A program made the translations under genes and the position numbers. Below, piece after piece: positions 25,620-36,905 of a stretch of 64,000 bases of DNA (positions are counted from its first letter, which is position 1; each line of letters starts with the position of its first letter). The stretch is from Combretum micranthum (Eukaryota > Streptophyta > Magnoliopsida > Myrtales > Combretaceae): positions 186,001 to 250,000 of the forward strand of contig JAMXBD010000722.1 in NCBI GenBank assembly GCA_024138025.1, written 5' to 3'. Under the pieces are notes generated by a model. The model worked only from the letters and a program-made list of their open reading frames with translations. It made no database searches and was not told where the DNA came from.

Positions 25620-27260
25620 GGGAAAAGTACATTTTTAGTCCTTTATATTTTACTGTTTTTCTATTTTAGTCCTCAACCTTTGCAAAAGTTTACAAATGAG
25701 GACTTTTTTAATGCCATTAGTTTTTTTTTTTTTGTTAAGTTTTAACACTTGACCTCAAATTAATAAAATAACTAAATTATGATAAATAATTAAAAATTCT
25801 AAAAATTAATTTAATATTGTAAAAAAAAAAATAGAAAATAGACACAATGAGATTATATTTGACAAACAACTATCACCATTGATTTTATTTCCACCACACT
25901 TCGACTTTCCTCATTGCTCACAACAGGTTCTTCATATTTAAATTTTAGAGATTTTTTTTTTTTTTTACCCATGGAAGTATAATAAAATCCAAAGAGAATA
26001 TGGTGTTTTAACATGTTGACCTTTATTCTTCTCAACTTATGCAACTAACATAATGTCAGGTTTTTAACATTTAATGATCGACTTTTTTGTATTCTTTGAG
26101 GTATTATTTATAAAACCATTGTTTACTAACATTTATTTAAAGTACAACGAAAGTTTTAAATTTTTTTTGATAATTTAATATTTAAATTTATAATTTTTAT
26201 AATTAATACTTCTTTATTCATCGATCTAGTTTATATTTGGCATGACCTTTGACATAATAGATTATTTAGTTTTGTTGAGAGTGGTATGGGACAGAAATGA
26301 AAGAGGACCTATGACGCAGCGGAATATAAGGGAAACAATCGCAAGACGTTGATTCGCGTACGAATACCCGGCTTGTGATCTTCAAATACCTATTGATTCT
26401 GAGAATACCCAGATATTTGGCATCAAAAGTCGAAATCTACACAAGATAACGAGTTTTGGGATAAAGAGAGAACACTCTCAAAGAAAATTTATTCAAAATA
26501 ACATATTCTGTCTCTTCTATAACCCTATAATATATAATATGCTATTTTTACCAAAAAAGGAAACCTATCTAAATAATACCTAGGGCAAAAACAAATGAAC
26601 GGTGGAGATTAATGCCACAGACGGCATATAAAAAAGATTATCCAATGAAAAGATAAGACATAAAGAAAAGTTACTAAAAATAGTAAAAACGCGGTTTTGA
26701 CGGCCTAAACGAAGGAATTTGACCGAAAACCGGCTTGGGTCACAAGCAAAGCTGGTGAGTTCTGCTCGTTGAATCGTTTCCCTTTAGAATTTGGTCTCGC
26801 TCGGTAAAAATCCAAAACTCTCCGAAATTACGAAACTGCCCTTATCAAATCCTGTGCCATTTCTCCAAATAATTATTTGCTATCTCGTCCATTGCATCAA
26901 CCTAGAACCACCTGTGGTGCCAATTGTTTATCAAATATATTCTTATCATGTTTGTTATTTTAAGAATTTTCTATTTTTTAATTTTTCAAAATTTTAAATT
27001 ATTTTTTGAATTTTTAGGTATTTTGAATTATTTTATTAAATTTGTTTTAATTATTTATTTTATTAAATTTATTTTAATTATTTATTCCAATAAAATGAAA
27101 ATGTGCCAAGTGTCAAAATTTAACAAGAAAAACTAATGACTTTAAGAAAATCCTTGTTTGTAAACTTTTGCAAAATTTAAGGGCTTAAATAAAAAAAAAA
27201 AAGGTATAGGACACAAATAGAAAAACATTAAAATGTTGAGGCTAAAAATGTACTTTTTCC
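25620..27260. mobile_element. DNA transposon with ~100-bp terminal inverted repeats (MULE-like)
   Basis: The first 100 bases (starting GGGAAAAGTACATTTTTAG) and the last 130 bases, read in reverse (starting GGAAAAAGTACATTTTTAG), align with scattered mismatches and one insertion. Both share TTTTTCTATTT, GCAAAAGTTTACAAA and a final CATTAG block. Long imperfect inverted repeats are typical of Mutator-like elements, but no clean 9-bp target duplication is visible among the flanking A-rich bases. No transposase is seen, so it is non-autonomous. The middle (26280-26910) is less AT-rich than the arms and may be captured or inserted sequence. Confidence 0.55.
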
Positions 27261-28234
27261 AAGAGAAAATAATTAAATTGTTGACATAGTTATTAGTACC
27301 CTAATTCCATTCTGAGCACAACCCAACAGCACAAATTTGCAACATGAAATTTAACAACTGAATTCCTTCTTCTTTACGATATCTTAAATAAAATTTTCCT
27401 ATTCCTTTTTCCATTAAATAAAAATATAATATATTACAATTAAATTCAACTTCAAAATTTCATAAACCTAAATTTTCATATTTCATAATTTTATGAATCC
27501 CTTACCAATCGTAAATCCCTTAACTAATTTTAACAACTTTTATTCTGTTGACTTAAATAAATTCCTTAAATCCATATCATAAATTTTTTTTCTAATCTTT
27601 TCAAATCACATCATAAATTATTCAGCATTCACCAATTAACAACACAATCAATATCAATGAAAACATTATACATTACATGCTACGGAAGCCCAAAATTATT
27701 TAAATCCTATCTCCATATACATCTGATTGTAAGATTCCTAATTCGCATTATTTTATTATCAATAATATTAAACAACAACAATAGATTTTTTTTTTTTTGC
27801 CACTAACAACAACAATAGATTCAACAAAACCGCACATGCATCAGTTAAATTACAATTTCAAAGAGATATAACGCAGTCACGTGTTTCAGTAAAGTGGTAG
27901 ATTCCACAAAGAAATTACTTGCTATGATAATAAATTAAAACCTTAAATAATACGAGAAAAAGAAAATCAATGATGTAGCTTCTTACTCGGACCACATATA
28001 TATCTTCTTCTTCTTCTTCTTCTTTTTTTTCTCATGCATTATTCACAAAATTCCTCAAAGCACCATAAGCAGACTGATAAAGCACTCCTTCTAAGGGGTG
28101 GAAAAAAAAAAAGAAAATTGAGTACAAAAACTTCCCAGGGGTATCACTACAAGTAAAAGGGGAGGTGGTTCTTTTTCTCTCTCCTTTTCATGATTATACT
28201 TCAAAAGTTCCACAACAAAATAAATAAGTATCAA
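27261..28234. other. Unassigned AT-rich sequence with a (TTC)n run
   Basis: No gene is seen. A TTC microsatellite followed by a T run lies at about 28003-28030. Confidence 0.5.
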
Positions 28235-28370
28235 TTTTTTTTTTTTTTTGCCTTTAAAAAAGAAAGAAGGGATTCAAACCTAATACCTCTCACTTGAGAG
28301 AGAGGGAGATACTATTATACTATAATAACATCGGCAAATTTATGGTATAGTTAAATCACCCTTTTCAAGT
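28235..28370 (-). mobile_element. SINE-like retroposon (tRNA-derived?)
   Basis: On the minus strand there is a box-B-like motif GGTTTGAATC (28280-28271). It is preceded by a short stem-forming block (CTCTCTCAAGTGAGAG) and followed by a C/T-rich link and a 15-base poly(A), seen as T at 28235-28249. This is the layout of a tRNA-derived SINE. I could not identify a good box A or a target duplication, so both the head boundary and the class are tentative. Confidence 0.3.
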
Positions 28371-28739
28371 TTTGTACAAGGATACCAAGCATTCTGTTTG
28401 TTTGTATACTATCTATAATATTATATTAAACCAAATAAAATCGCTTAATATGTTTCCATAATTGTAACCTATAATTGTTTTTCTTCTTAAATGTCAATTA
28501 CCTTATTTCATCCATGAAAGTTGCCAATTTCTTATTTTAATTCTCATCAATAAATTCATCTCCAATCTTCCATGACAAATTTTGAAAATTTTCTTTTAAG
28601 CATTACATATTAAAACAGTAAAAACATTTTCATGTTTATATGCTTTATTTTTTTAATTTTGAAACATTATATAACTTTCCTATTAAATTCTTCAATTTCA
28701 TACATATTCTTTTACAAAACAATTTTGTGGGCAACCTTT
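28371..28739. other. Unassigned AT-rich sequence
   Basis: Nothing recognisable. Confidence 0.4.
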
Positions 28740-29338
28740 ATAGTTCTATTAACAGGACCATATAGTCAATCATCTAACCGTTATGTTAATGATGCTAGAG
28801 GTTAGTGATCATTATGCTCTAGAGATGTACATATCTATACATGTTAGATTAGTGAGTTTTTATACTCTAAAGATAATCACATATATACATTTACATATAT
28901 ATCATGTTAATGTTAGTGGAGTTAGATTAGAGTGCATAAAGTAAAAGAATATAAACATAAAACAAAGAATGATGTCACACATTGCCTTCCCCTAGGTTAA
29001 AGCATCGTAGGGAAATCATAAGGAAATGATATTTTGACTCATACATGAGATGATACACATATTGCAGACAAGTGTTCAAGGGTTTTTACTTGAAGAATGA
29101 GATGAAAATATGTGAAATTGAGAGAGAATGAAAGAGAGAGCCAAGAGGGAGGGAAGGGCAGTGAGGGAGAGAAAGAAAGAGAGTATTAGGAGTGTATGAG
29201 AGTATGTTTGTAAAGGGTGAAAAAGTTGTGAGAATAAGGGGTAGTTATAGAGATGAAAAGGGAGAGGAAAAAAATGAGAGGACAAAGGAAGATTGGAGGG
29301 GGAGGGGTTGGGGTGGGGTTGGTGGATATGGGGGATGG
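28740..29338 (-). mobile_element. Old LTR split by later insertions, segment 1
   Basis: The sequence follows the U3-side part of the other LTRs: a TTAGATTAG/TATACTCTAAAGATA block like that near 20150, then GAGAGAGAAAGA tracts, a GGGTAGTTATAG remnant of the TATA box near 29240 and a G-rich block. It stops at the GATGG target duplication of element 1 and resumes at 43752. Its far (U5) side is missing, so it was truncated before or during the later insertions. Confidence 0.6.
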
Positions 29339-32300
29339 TGTCACGCCCCGAGGGTATTCTAGTAATAACAATCAAGAACCACTTGATTATCATTATTAGG
29401 TTACCTTCTAGGAGTGACATGATTTTCAAAAACAGGATCTTTTAGTTGCTTGGATGGAATAAACAAACATACATAAGATGTAAATTAGTAAACAACTATC
29501 ACAACTACTATATTACAGATCATATGCTTCAGAATTCCTTACAACCTTAACTGATGATTCTAATGCACATTACATGCACCATAAGACTACTACAGATATA
29601 GATATTCTAATTCTATACTAAACTTTAAACTTCTGGCTTCTAGTCTCTTACCGGGACCATGCTCCTGCTAGTAATGAGCCACGGTCGCAGAGTGAACCTG
29701 AAAGGACTGTGGGAGTGTGAGCTAAAACACGAGCTCAGTGAGTAACCAGAATTTATTACACATAGCATACAAGTTATTTAACAAATCATATGAAATGCAG
29801 CAATCACACAAATGAACATTACAAGCTTGGATAACCCGGAATCCAAACAGGATGAAGATTTACGCCCTCCCATCGAGGTTGAAGGATCACAATCTATGGT
29901 CCACCTACCCAGGAGATACTTAAGCTTTCAGGAAATAACAATCTTAATTTAGTTATCTCTTTATACTTAGCATGTTTCATTATTTATTTCCTGTTTAGCT
30001 TTAGAAACTCCATTAAGTGTTAGTTATTCTCAAGTAATACCATAAGCGGCGTCCTTCGTTTACCATGTAGTTCCTATGGTATTAACAGAACAAAAGTAAT
30101 CTTGCAATTAACTACTAGCTCTCTGGCCTAGATAATTCAAGCATTACCAGAGATCCGAGAATCTAACACGTAGTAGGCTACCACTTACTCAATGCTTTTT
30201 ATGCATAGTATGTAATGGATGATTATTTTTCATTATGGTACCAGGTTATTAGTCAATTTAAGGGTGATCAACCAATACAGACAATTCATTATATACTACA
30301 AACATTATCTAGATACAGACAATTGTGTTATCACTTGTTTTAGAGTGACATGGCAATCAATGGAATACAATCCACAACTTCCATATTTTAAACAGATCAT
30401 CAATTTTCATTATCTTTTTATTGAAGGTTCACTACTAGTACAAGCACAACCAATGTAATAAAACTGAATCACTCACCTACCCATCCTAGTTAATCGTAGT
30501 AATCTTCAGGTAGGTCCTCCCCAATACCCGAGTCACCTATTGAGATAGACAATATAAAGATTAAAAAAAATTCTTAGACTATATAATTTAGTTTCTAAGA
30601 ATACTTAAATGTCCTAATGGTGGGTTGGGTATTTGTTTTATTCTTAGCTAATTCTTTTGAAATAGCTTTGAGTTCCAAATCTTTGCACCCACGGTTTTAT
30701 TGTATTGGTTCTGGTTGGATATGTGAATCGATCAATTGGGTATTTGAAAAGTTAATAACTTCATTAATTCATTTTTATTGCCTAAATATATCAATTTTCT
30801 TTTAAATTACTTAATAAATTTTTCTTATAGACTATAAATACTTCTATGCTCACAAATTTGGAGTATTTAAATTTCCATTGTTATCTGTTTTCATATAGCT
30901 ATTCTAGTATATATTTAATATTTACTAACTCATAATTTATACATATATATCTTTTTATGAAAACATATTCACTAATAAAAGAATTTATTAACTTAGTAAT
31001 AACTATTTTCGAATTTATTTTCCCCTTTTCGAAAATCGTAAAAACATTAATAATTAACATCAATAATAGTACTAAAATAATTATACTATCAATAATACTA
31101 ATAACAACAATAATAACAATAATAATAATAACAATAATAATAATAATCAATAATAATAACAATAATGACAATAATAATAACAATATTAATAAATATAATA
31201 ATAATTCAATTTCCGAAAATAAATTGGATGGAATAATTATATTTTATCACATTAAAATTATACTAATGGTCTTATATTTTAGTTAAAGTAATTTTGGTCT
31301 TACCTTCATATTATTTTTAATAATATTTTCGAAAATTTAACAAAAATTCTTTTAATAATAAAAAGATTATTAATAATTATAATTAGAAACTTATTATCCA
31401 AAAATTACTTACCTAGGTAATTTATATTTCAAAAACTTCTTTTTGGATTAATAATAATAGATTAAGTATTAAAACATTCTACATTTAATGAAGTCAGAAA
31501 ATAATTTTGTTTTTGGATTTAATAAATAAATAAATAAATTCGGATTTATTATTATAATAATATTATTACTATTCCAGAAAATGAATAAATGCAGGAAAAA
31601 TATTAAAAACTTCAGAATTACTTATATTAATATTTATTATATATTTATATTTATTTAGATTCGTTTTTTCTCTTCTTTTCTTTTTTTTTTTTAAATTGGC
31701 CGAGAGGTACACGGGGTGTACACGCCCGTGTACCCAGCCCGTGCTCATCGGGGGAGCACTGTTCATCGTCTTCCCCGATGAGCCGCGGCAAAATCCAGCG
31801 AATCCCGACGTTAGAACGTCGGGATTTTGGTTCTAAACTACTCCTAGGAACATTAGAAGCCTAAATATCCAAGAAAAACTAGATATAAACAACATGTTCA
31901 TCGTAAATTTGGATCATCGAGCTCGGCTAGGGTTTGGAAAGATTACCTTCGTTGTGACGTTCCGATGAAATTCGAAGCTTCCAGCTACCTTGGTTAGCTT
32001 CCTAAGATGTCTAAGAGTTAGTAGCAATCCTTAAAACTCAAAGAAAATTCGTGGAATAACATCACTTACCTCGAGCTCGTTTTTCACGCGTTTTCTAAGG
32101 TTTCTGTTCGAAATTTCGAATTGGGTTGATGCGATGGTTTAAAAATTGGTTCCTGGCTTTGTTCGACTCCTAATAAGCTAGGGATGAGTTCTGGAAGGTT
32201 TGAGAATGTTTGGGAATCGTTTGCTTCTCCAACCGAGTTCGTTTGCATATATATATATATACATAACCTAGTGCAACTTCCCAGCCGCGTTCCTTCTTCG

Positions 32301-33405
32301 AATCTGAACAAATTGCCCTTGTTTGTTGTTCATTTGATCCTTTTTTGTTTGTCATTAAGGCATGTGTGATCTGTCATGTTTTCATTTGCTTTGGAGAAGA
32401 TTTGTATTGACTTTTACACAAATAATGGAGGAAATTCGGCTCACCAAATTCAAGGAGATCTCAGCCCTCCAAACACATCAAATTCGTCTCCAGCAAGCCA
32501 AGGTTATATATATGTATTATATATTAGTTAAATATTATTTAGTTAGGTTTTTGGGTAGTTTATTACACTATACGATATTTTTAGCTTATATATGTAAGTA
32601 TATATATACAAAGGTCTTTAATGAATCCTATGAAGTGTTTAGTTTAACAAAAAGTACAAATTTAAACTTTAATAATACGTATCTAATTGTTTAAGAAAAA
32701 TTTATCCCACGCGATTTGAGTTTGAAAAGCTTTTCGGGTCAATTTTCGTTTCAGACTCTAAGGGCTTTAGAAAACCCTAATTTGGTTATTGGTATGATTC
32801 AATTCTATATTTGAAGTCTAGATCTCAAGTTATATATCAATTTATGTTTTTATTGGGTATTTATAATCCTAACAGTTTATCCTAAGAACACAATTTTCCA
32901 ACTACAACTCTATTGAATCATTTATGTAATAAAGCTACTAATATATAGGCTATACTAGTTATACATTTTAGATTTGGATACTCACTATGAAATCTCATCA
33001 ATGTAGTTTATTACTAACTAATATTCTCAAATTTTAGGGTTCCAATGCAAGTATAGGTTCATTACTATATCCTGGTTTAATTCCAAAGCTCTATTGAATA
33101 CTAAGATAATCACTTGATATTCATATTTAGGTTTTCCTATATATCCTGTCTGTTTGACAAAGATTCGGGTTTAGGACTGGAAGTTTCCTTTGATTATAAC
33201 CTGAATTATTAACTCGGAATACTAAATCTTGTTTTTAGAATCACTTGAGGTCAAAGAGTTCCTTTTATAAATCTATGAGTCCTAAACCGATCAAATTTAA
33301 AGTATCTATGTAATTAGAGTTTCTAATTAATTCTTAAGGTTACTAGTCAACTCATAATTTCTAATCTAGGGTTGTATCATATGATGGATGTTTTCGGGGT
33401 TTACA
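29339..33405 (-). repeat. Element 1, 3' LTR
   Basis: 4067 bp, starting TGTCACGCCCCGAGGG and ending GGGGTTTACA on +. It aligns end to end with 39684-43751. Differences are mostly one- to eight-base indels plus scattered substitutions, for example a TAAC repeat present only in the other copy near 39963. It includes AT-trinucleotide runs (31070-31200), a GC-rich triple-hairpin block (31706-31826) and a TATA-rich stretch (32247-32262) that may be the promoter in sense. The last 45 bases of the pol frame overlap its end. Confidence 0.95.
31706..31826 (-). other. Triple perfect hairpin block in the element 1 3' LTR
   Basis: Three consecutive inverted repeats have perfect arms. Arms 1 (31706-31715 / 31725-31734) are GGTACACGGG and CCCGTGTACC. 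Arms 2 (31743-31753 / 31773-31783) are GCTCATCGGGG and CCCCGATGAGC. Arms 3 (31801-31812 / 31815-31826) are AATCCCGACGTT and AACGTCGGGATT with a two-base loop. The block is GC-rich inside a very AT-rich LTR. Its role is unknown: RNA packaging or dimerisation, 3' end formation, or a replication signal are all possible. Confidence 0.8.
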
Positions 33406-33612
33406 TTTTCTCCCCCCCTTAAAATAAGCTTTGTCCTCAAAGCTTGAGAGCATACCTGGATATTCGAACAGCTGTGGATAATTCTTTTTGATTTCCTCTT
33501 CTAACTCCCAGGTTACTTCTTCAGTCCGAGGATCCCAGCACCTTGACGTAGTGATTTCTTTCTGATGGACTTTACCTTCTTGTCTAGATCGGATAAGGCT
33601 TTCATAAGTCAA
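33361..33612 (-). pseudogene. Element 1 pol: chromodomain-like C terminus
   Basis: The minus-strand frame carries TEEVTWELEEEIKKNYPQLF, the signature second half of the chromodomain found at the C terminus of chromovirus integrases (the aromatic W plus E/D-rich helix). The first half of the domain continues upstream in another frame, so a shift lies within it. The frame ends SFEDKAYFKGG..., runs through the PPT and stops 45 bases inside the 3' LTR. The same FEDK..FKG ending is present in element 2. In the family this domain directs insertion to heterochromatin, which matches the nested context. Confidence 0.75.
33406..33420 (-). promoter_or_regulatory. Element 1 polypurine tract
   Basis: AAGGGGGGGAGAAAA on the minus strand, directly next to the 3' LTR; primer site for plus-strand DNA synthesis. 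Confidence 0.9.
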
Positions 33613-33934
33613 GTTCCTTTTAGGTCAATCGGTTCCAGCTCAACAACCTTATCTGGATTTGGTACATATTTCCTTAGTATCGATACATGAAAAACATTAT
33701 GTATACCAGATAGTTTGGGTGGCAATGCAAGGCGATATGCCAGATTCCCACTCGTTCCAGTACTTCAAATGGTCCTATAATCTAGGACTTAATTTTCCTT
33801 TTACTGTCTGCTATGAAGACTTTTTATTGGACTTACTTTCAGGTAAACATGTTCTCCTTCTTAAATTCAAGTTCCCTTCTTTTCAAATCTGCCCAGCTTT
33901 TCTGTCTATCTGGCTTCTTTCATCCTTCTTTTTA
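33613..33934 (-). pseudogene. Element 1 pol: integrase C-terminal region, frame-shifted
   Basis: Between the integrase core frame and the chromodomain frame the minus strand encodes the usual GPY/F-type region in pieces. One is a basic RRELEFK stretch near 33870; others are GPFEVLERVG near 33770 and LSGIHNVFHV near 33690. It is read only by switching frame at least twice. This links the core and tail as one former polyprotein. Confidence 0.7.
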
Positions 33935-34744
33935 TCACTGAAACTTTGTGATTGTTTCTTGAATCAGTTCGGGTCCAACTAGTACTTTTTCCAAATTATC
34001 CCAGAATAACGGAGATCGACATTTTCTACCATATAAAGCTTCATAGGGTGGCATCCCTATACTAGAATGGTAGCTATTATTGTATGCAAATTCCACTAGT
34101 GGCAAATGTTGATCCCAATTTCCTTTAAATTCCAAGATGCATGATCTCAACATGTCCTCCATTGTTTGGATTGTTCTTTCTGTTTGTCCATCGGTCTGGG
34201 GATGATAGGCCGTACTAAACCTCAACTGAGTTCCCAATGCTTTTTGTAATCCTTGCCAGAATCTAGAAACAAACCGTGGATCTCGATCTGACACTATATT
34301 AGCTGGTATCCCATGTAGTCTCACAATTTCCTTTAAATACAACCGGGCCAACTTCTCCAAGGGATAGGTCATATTGATTGGTAAGAAATGGGCTGATTTA
34401 GTGAGTCTATCCACAATAACCCAAATAGCATCATAACCTGCACTTGTCTTGGGTAACGAACTTACAAAATCCATAGATATTTGATCCCATTTCCATTCTG
34501 GAATAGACAATGGTTTCAACAATCCCCCTGGTTTTTGATGTTCCGCTTTTACCCTCTGACATATTTCACATCTGGCCACGAATTGAGCAATATCATTTTT
34601 CATCCCGTTCCACCAATATGCACTTCTCAGCTCTTGATAGGTCTTAGTTTCACCAGGGTGTACGGTATATCCAGAATAGTGTGCTTCATTCATTATTTCT
34701 TTCCTCAAACTTTCATCATGTGGTACACACAATCTTTTATTCAT
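33935..34744 (-). pseudogene. Element 1 pol: integrase core
   Basis: This 269-codon open frame carries an almost complete integrase. The N-terminal HHCC zinc finger is visible (HYSGYTVHPG, then CEICQRVKAEH). The DDE catalytic core follows: Asp in SMDFVSSLP, Asp in VSDRDPRF and Glu in TDGQTERTIQTMEDML. The conserved VEFAYNNSYHSS and YGRKCRSPLFW blocks of plant Ty3/gypsy integrases follow. It would insert element DNA into the host genome. It is the longest intact domain of the element. Its start is a frame choice, since it is part of a polyprotein rather than a separate gene. Confidence 0.9.
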
Positions 34745-34969
34745 TTTTAATACTCCATTTTCATCTATTTGAAAGTCCTTATATTTCCCTTGTGATACCT
34801 TTTGATGATTGCCTGGAGTTCTTCATCCTTTCTTTGAGCTCTTTTATTCGTTGTAATAAAGTGGGTTCCAAGGTTAAGCTGCTTAGTTCTCGTCCAAACC
34901 TTGTATTGAAAATTCCAACTTTAACTTTTCAAATTCCCTAATGAGTTCTTCTGTCTGTCAACATTGAGG

Positions 34970-35554
34970 CTATTCTCCATAATTTTTACGGCTTAAAGCA
35001 TCGGCTACCGCATTTACCTTGCCAGGATGATAATTGATGGTTAAATCATAGTCTTTGATTAATTCCAACCATCTACGTTGCCTCATGTTCAATTCCTTCT
35101 GGGTGAATATATACTTCAAGCTCTGATGATCTGTGTATATTTCACACTTCTGCCCATACAAATAATGACGCCAAATTTTGAGTGCAAAGACATAGCAGCT
35201 AATTCTAGATCATGAGTAGGATAATTCATCATGGGGTTTTAACTGTCTAGAAGCATACGCTATCACCTTTCCATTCTGCATTAATACACATCCCAAACCA
35301 TTCTTGGATGCATCACTATAAATAGTGTAAGGATCCTGGTCATTGGGCAGAACTAGTATCGGTGCAGAAACCAGTCTCTTTTTCAACTCCTGGAAACTCC
35401 ATTCACGTTTTTCATTCCACAAGAATTTTTCATTCTTCTTGGTTAATTGTGTCAGGGTCGTGCAATTCTCGAAAAGTCCTGCACAAATTTCCGATAGTAT
35501 CCTGCCAATCCTAAGAAGCTTCGTATCTCTGTAACAGTTCCCGGTCTTTTCCAT
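34970..35554 (-). pseudogene. Element 1 pol: RNase H
   Basis: Two frames together cover the domain. The upstream frame (35554-35210) has [15 protein letters not shown] with the first catalytic Asp and the [14 protein letters not shown] helix block ([14 protein letters not shown] here). The downstream frame (35161-34970) has [11 protein letters not shown] and the end motif ADALSRK. At least two single-base shifts lie between them, around 35160-35210. The domain removes the RNA template during reverse transcription. A spacer of about 220 bases with stops separates it from the integrase frame. Confidence 0.85.
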
Positions 35555-36351
35555 TCCACGATAGCCTTAATTTTAGCAGGATCAACTGAAATTCCATCTC
35601 CTGACACAATATGTCCTAGAAAGGATATACTTTTGAGCCAAAACTCACATTTGGACAACTTGGCATAAAGCTGATTGCTTTGTAGTATCTGCAATACTGT
35701 TCTTAAATGTTCATCATGTTGTTCCTCTGTAACCGAGTATATCAATATGTCATCTATGAAGACAATCACACAAACATCCAATAAAGGTTTGAAAACGCGA
35801 TTCATCAAGTCCATGAAAACAGCAGGTGCATTCGTCAGTCCAAATGGCATCACTAGGAATTCATAATGTCCGTACCTAGTCCGGAATGCCGTTTTTGGTA
35901 TATCTTCTGCCTTGATTCGGATTTGATGATACCCAGATTTCAAATCAATTCGAGAAAACACCTTGGCTCCCTTTAATTGATCAAAAAGATCATCAATTCG
36001 GGGCAAAGGGTATCTGTTCTTAATAGTTACTCGGTTTAATTCTCTATAATCAATACAGAGTCTCATTGAACCGTCTTTCTTCTTGACAAACAATACTGGT
36101 GCTCCCCATGGTGATACGCTTGGTCTGATGAACCCTTTATCCATCAGTTCTTGTAATTGCACCTTTAGTTCTTTCAATTCTATTGGTGCCATGCGATATG
36201 GAGCTTTTGATACTGGTTCGGTTCCTGGTATCAAATCAATTGAAAACTCCACCTCTCTATGTGGGGGTAAGCCTGGTAACTCATCGGGAAACTTCTGGGT
36301 AGTCACATACTGCCCTGGTAGTATGAACATTGTCTTTTGGATCGTCCTCAT
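35452..36351 (-). pseudogene. Element 1 pol: reverse transcriptase
   Basis: A 299-codon open frame holds all main RT blocks: [20 protein letters not shown] at the start, [21 protein letters not shown] with the first catalytic Asp, MPFGLTNAP, the active site [10 protein letters not shown], and the thumb block [15 protein letters not shown]. The FIDD form is a usual variant of YVDD in plant Ty3/gypsy elements. A stop just upstream (36352) and a shift near 36411 separate it from protease. A shift at a C run near 35455 separates it from RNase H. By itself this domain looks undamaged. Confidence 0.92.
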
Positions 36352-36410
36352 TCATCTTATGGATACTTTCGTTTGATTCCCTATCCATATTTTTTCACCT
36401 TCTATGGTCA

Positions 36411-36796
36411 TTATCCGACCTTCGACTTCCTTGAGGACTTCCCCTTAAATTCTTTTCTTTCTCCTTGGTTATTCACAAAAGATATTGTCTTAAGACGACA
36501 ATCGACTTTTGCTTTTGCAGCAGTTAGCCATGTCATACCTAAGATAACATCATATTTTTGGAGGTCCACCAAGATTAAGTTAGCAAAGGATTTCTGTCCC
36601 CCAATTTCTAATGGATATCCCTTCATTATTTCCCGAGCCATCACTAAGTCCCCCGTGGGTGTAGTAACTCCTAGTTCCTTAGTCATGGTCTCGATGGGAT
36701 ATTCCAGTCTCCTTGCTAAACCCGTATTGATAAAAGAGTGTGTTGCTCCCGTATCAAATAAAGCATAAGCAGATTGACCTTTCAATTGGATTGTTC
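36411..36796 (-). pseudogene. Element 1 pol: aspartic protease
   Basis: The frame carries the catalytic motif ALFDTGATHSFI near its start and the late block DVILGMTWL, where most relatives have Asp before Trp. The domain is about 120 residues, normal for a retropepsin, and it would process the Gag-Pol polyprotein as a dimer. The first codons (36796-36786) follow directly on the proposed splice acceptor at 36797, which would join this frame in phase to gag. A single-base shift ends the frame just before a short linker to RT. Confidence 0.88.
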
Positions 36797-36905
36797 CTAA
36801 TTATTAAACACAGGTTATTATTCTCTACAAGAATATTTGGTTATCTAAGTAGGGTTATACCGATTAAACTACTTAAATAAACAAATTAATTATTAATTCA
36901 AGTAC
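36797..36905 (-). other. Putative intron between gag and protease, 109 nt
   Basis: On the minus strand gag is open up to GCAG|GTACTTGA (donor at 36905-36904). The next in-frame triplets are stops. At 36798-36797 a TTTAATAATTAG acceptor follows a U-rich stretch. Removing these 109 AT-rich bases joins gag and protease in frame and restores the Gly-Thr-Ile motif usual before plant retropepsins. Element 2 shows a good donor (CCG|GTAAGC) at the same place in gag. No transcript evidence is available here. Confidence 0.55.

Noticed and set aside
28235..28370. A true tRNA gene on the minus strand
   Set aside because: Only a box-B-like motif is present; no cloverleaf can be drawn and a poly(A) follows, so a SINE-like origin is more likely.
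29076..29429. 117-codon Pro/Ser/Leu-rich minus-strand frame
   Set aside because: It is a translation of the CT-rich LTR leader and crosses the insertion point of element 1, so it cannot be a gene.
30899..31286. Ile/Leu- and Asn-rich frames on both strands
   Set aside because: They are translations of AAT/AAC trinucleotide repeats in the LTR.
36337..36768. 143-codon + strand frame
   Set aside because: It lies antisense to the protease and RT of element 1 and has no domain of its own.
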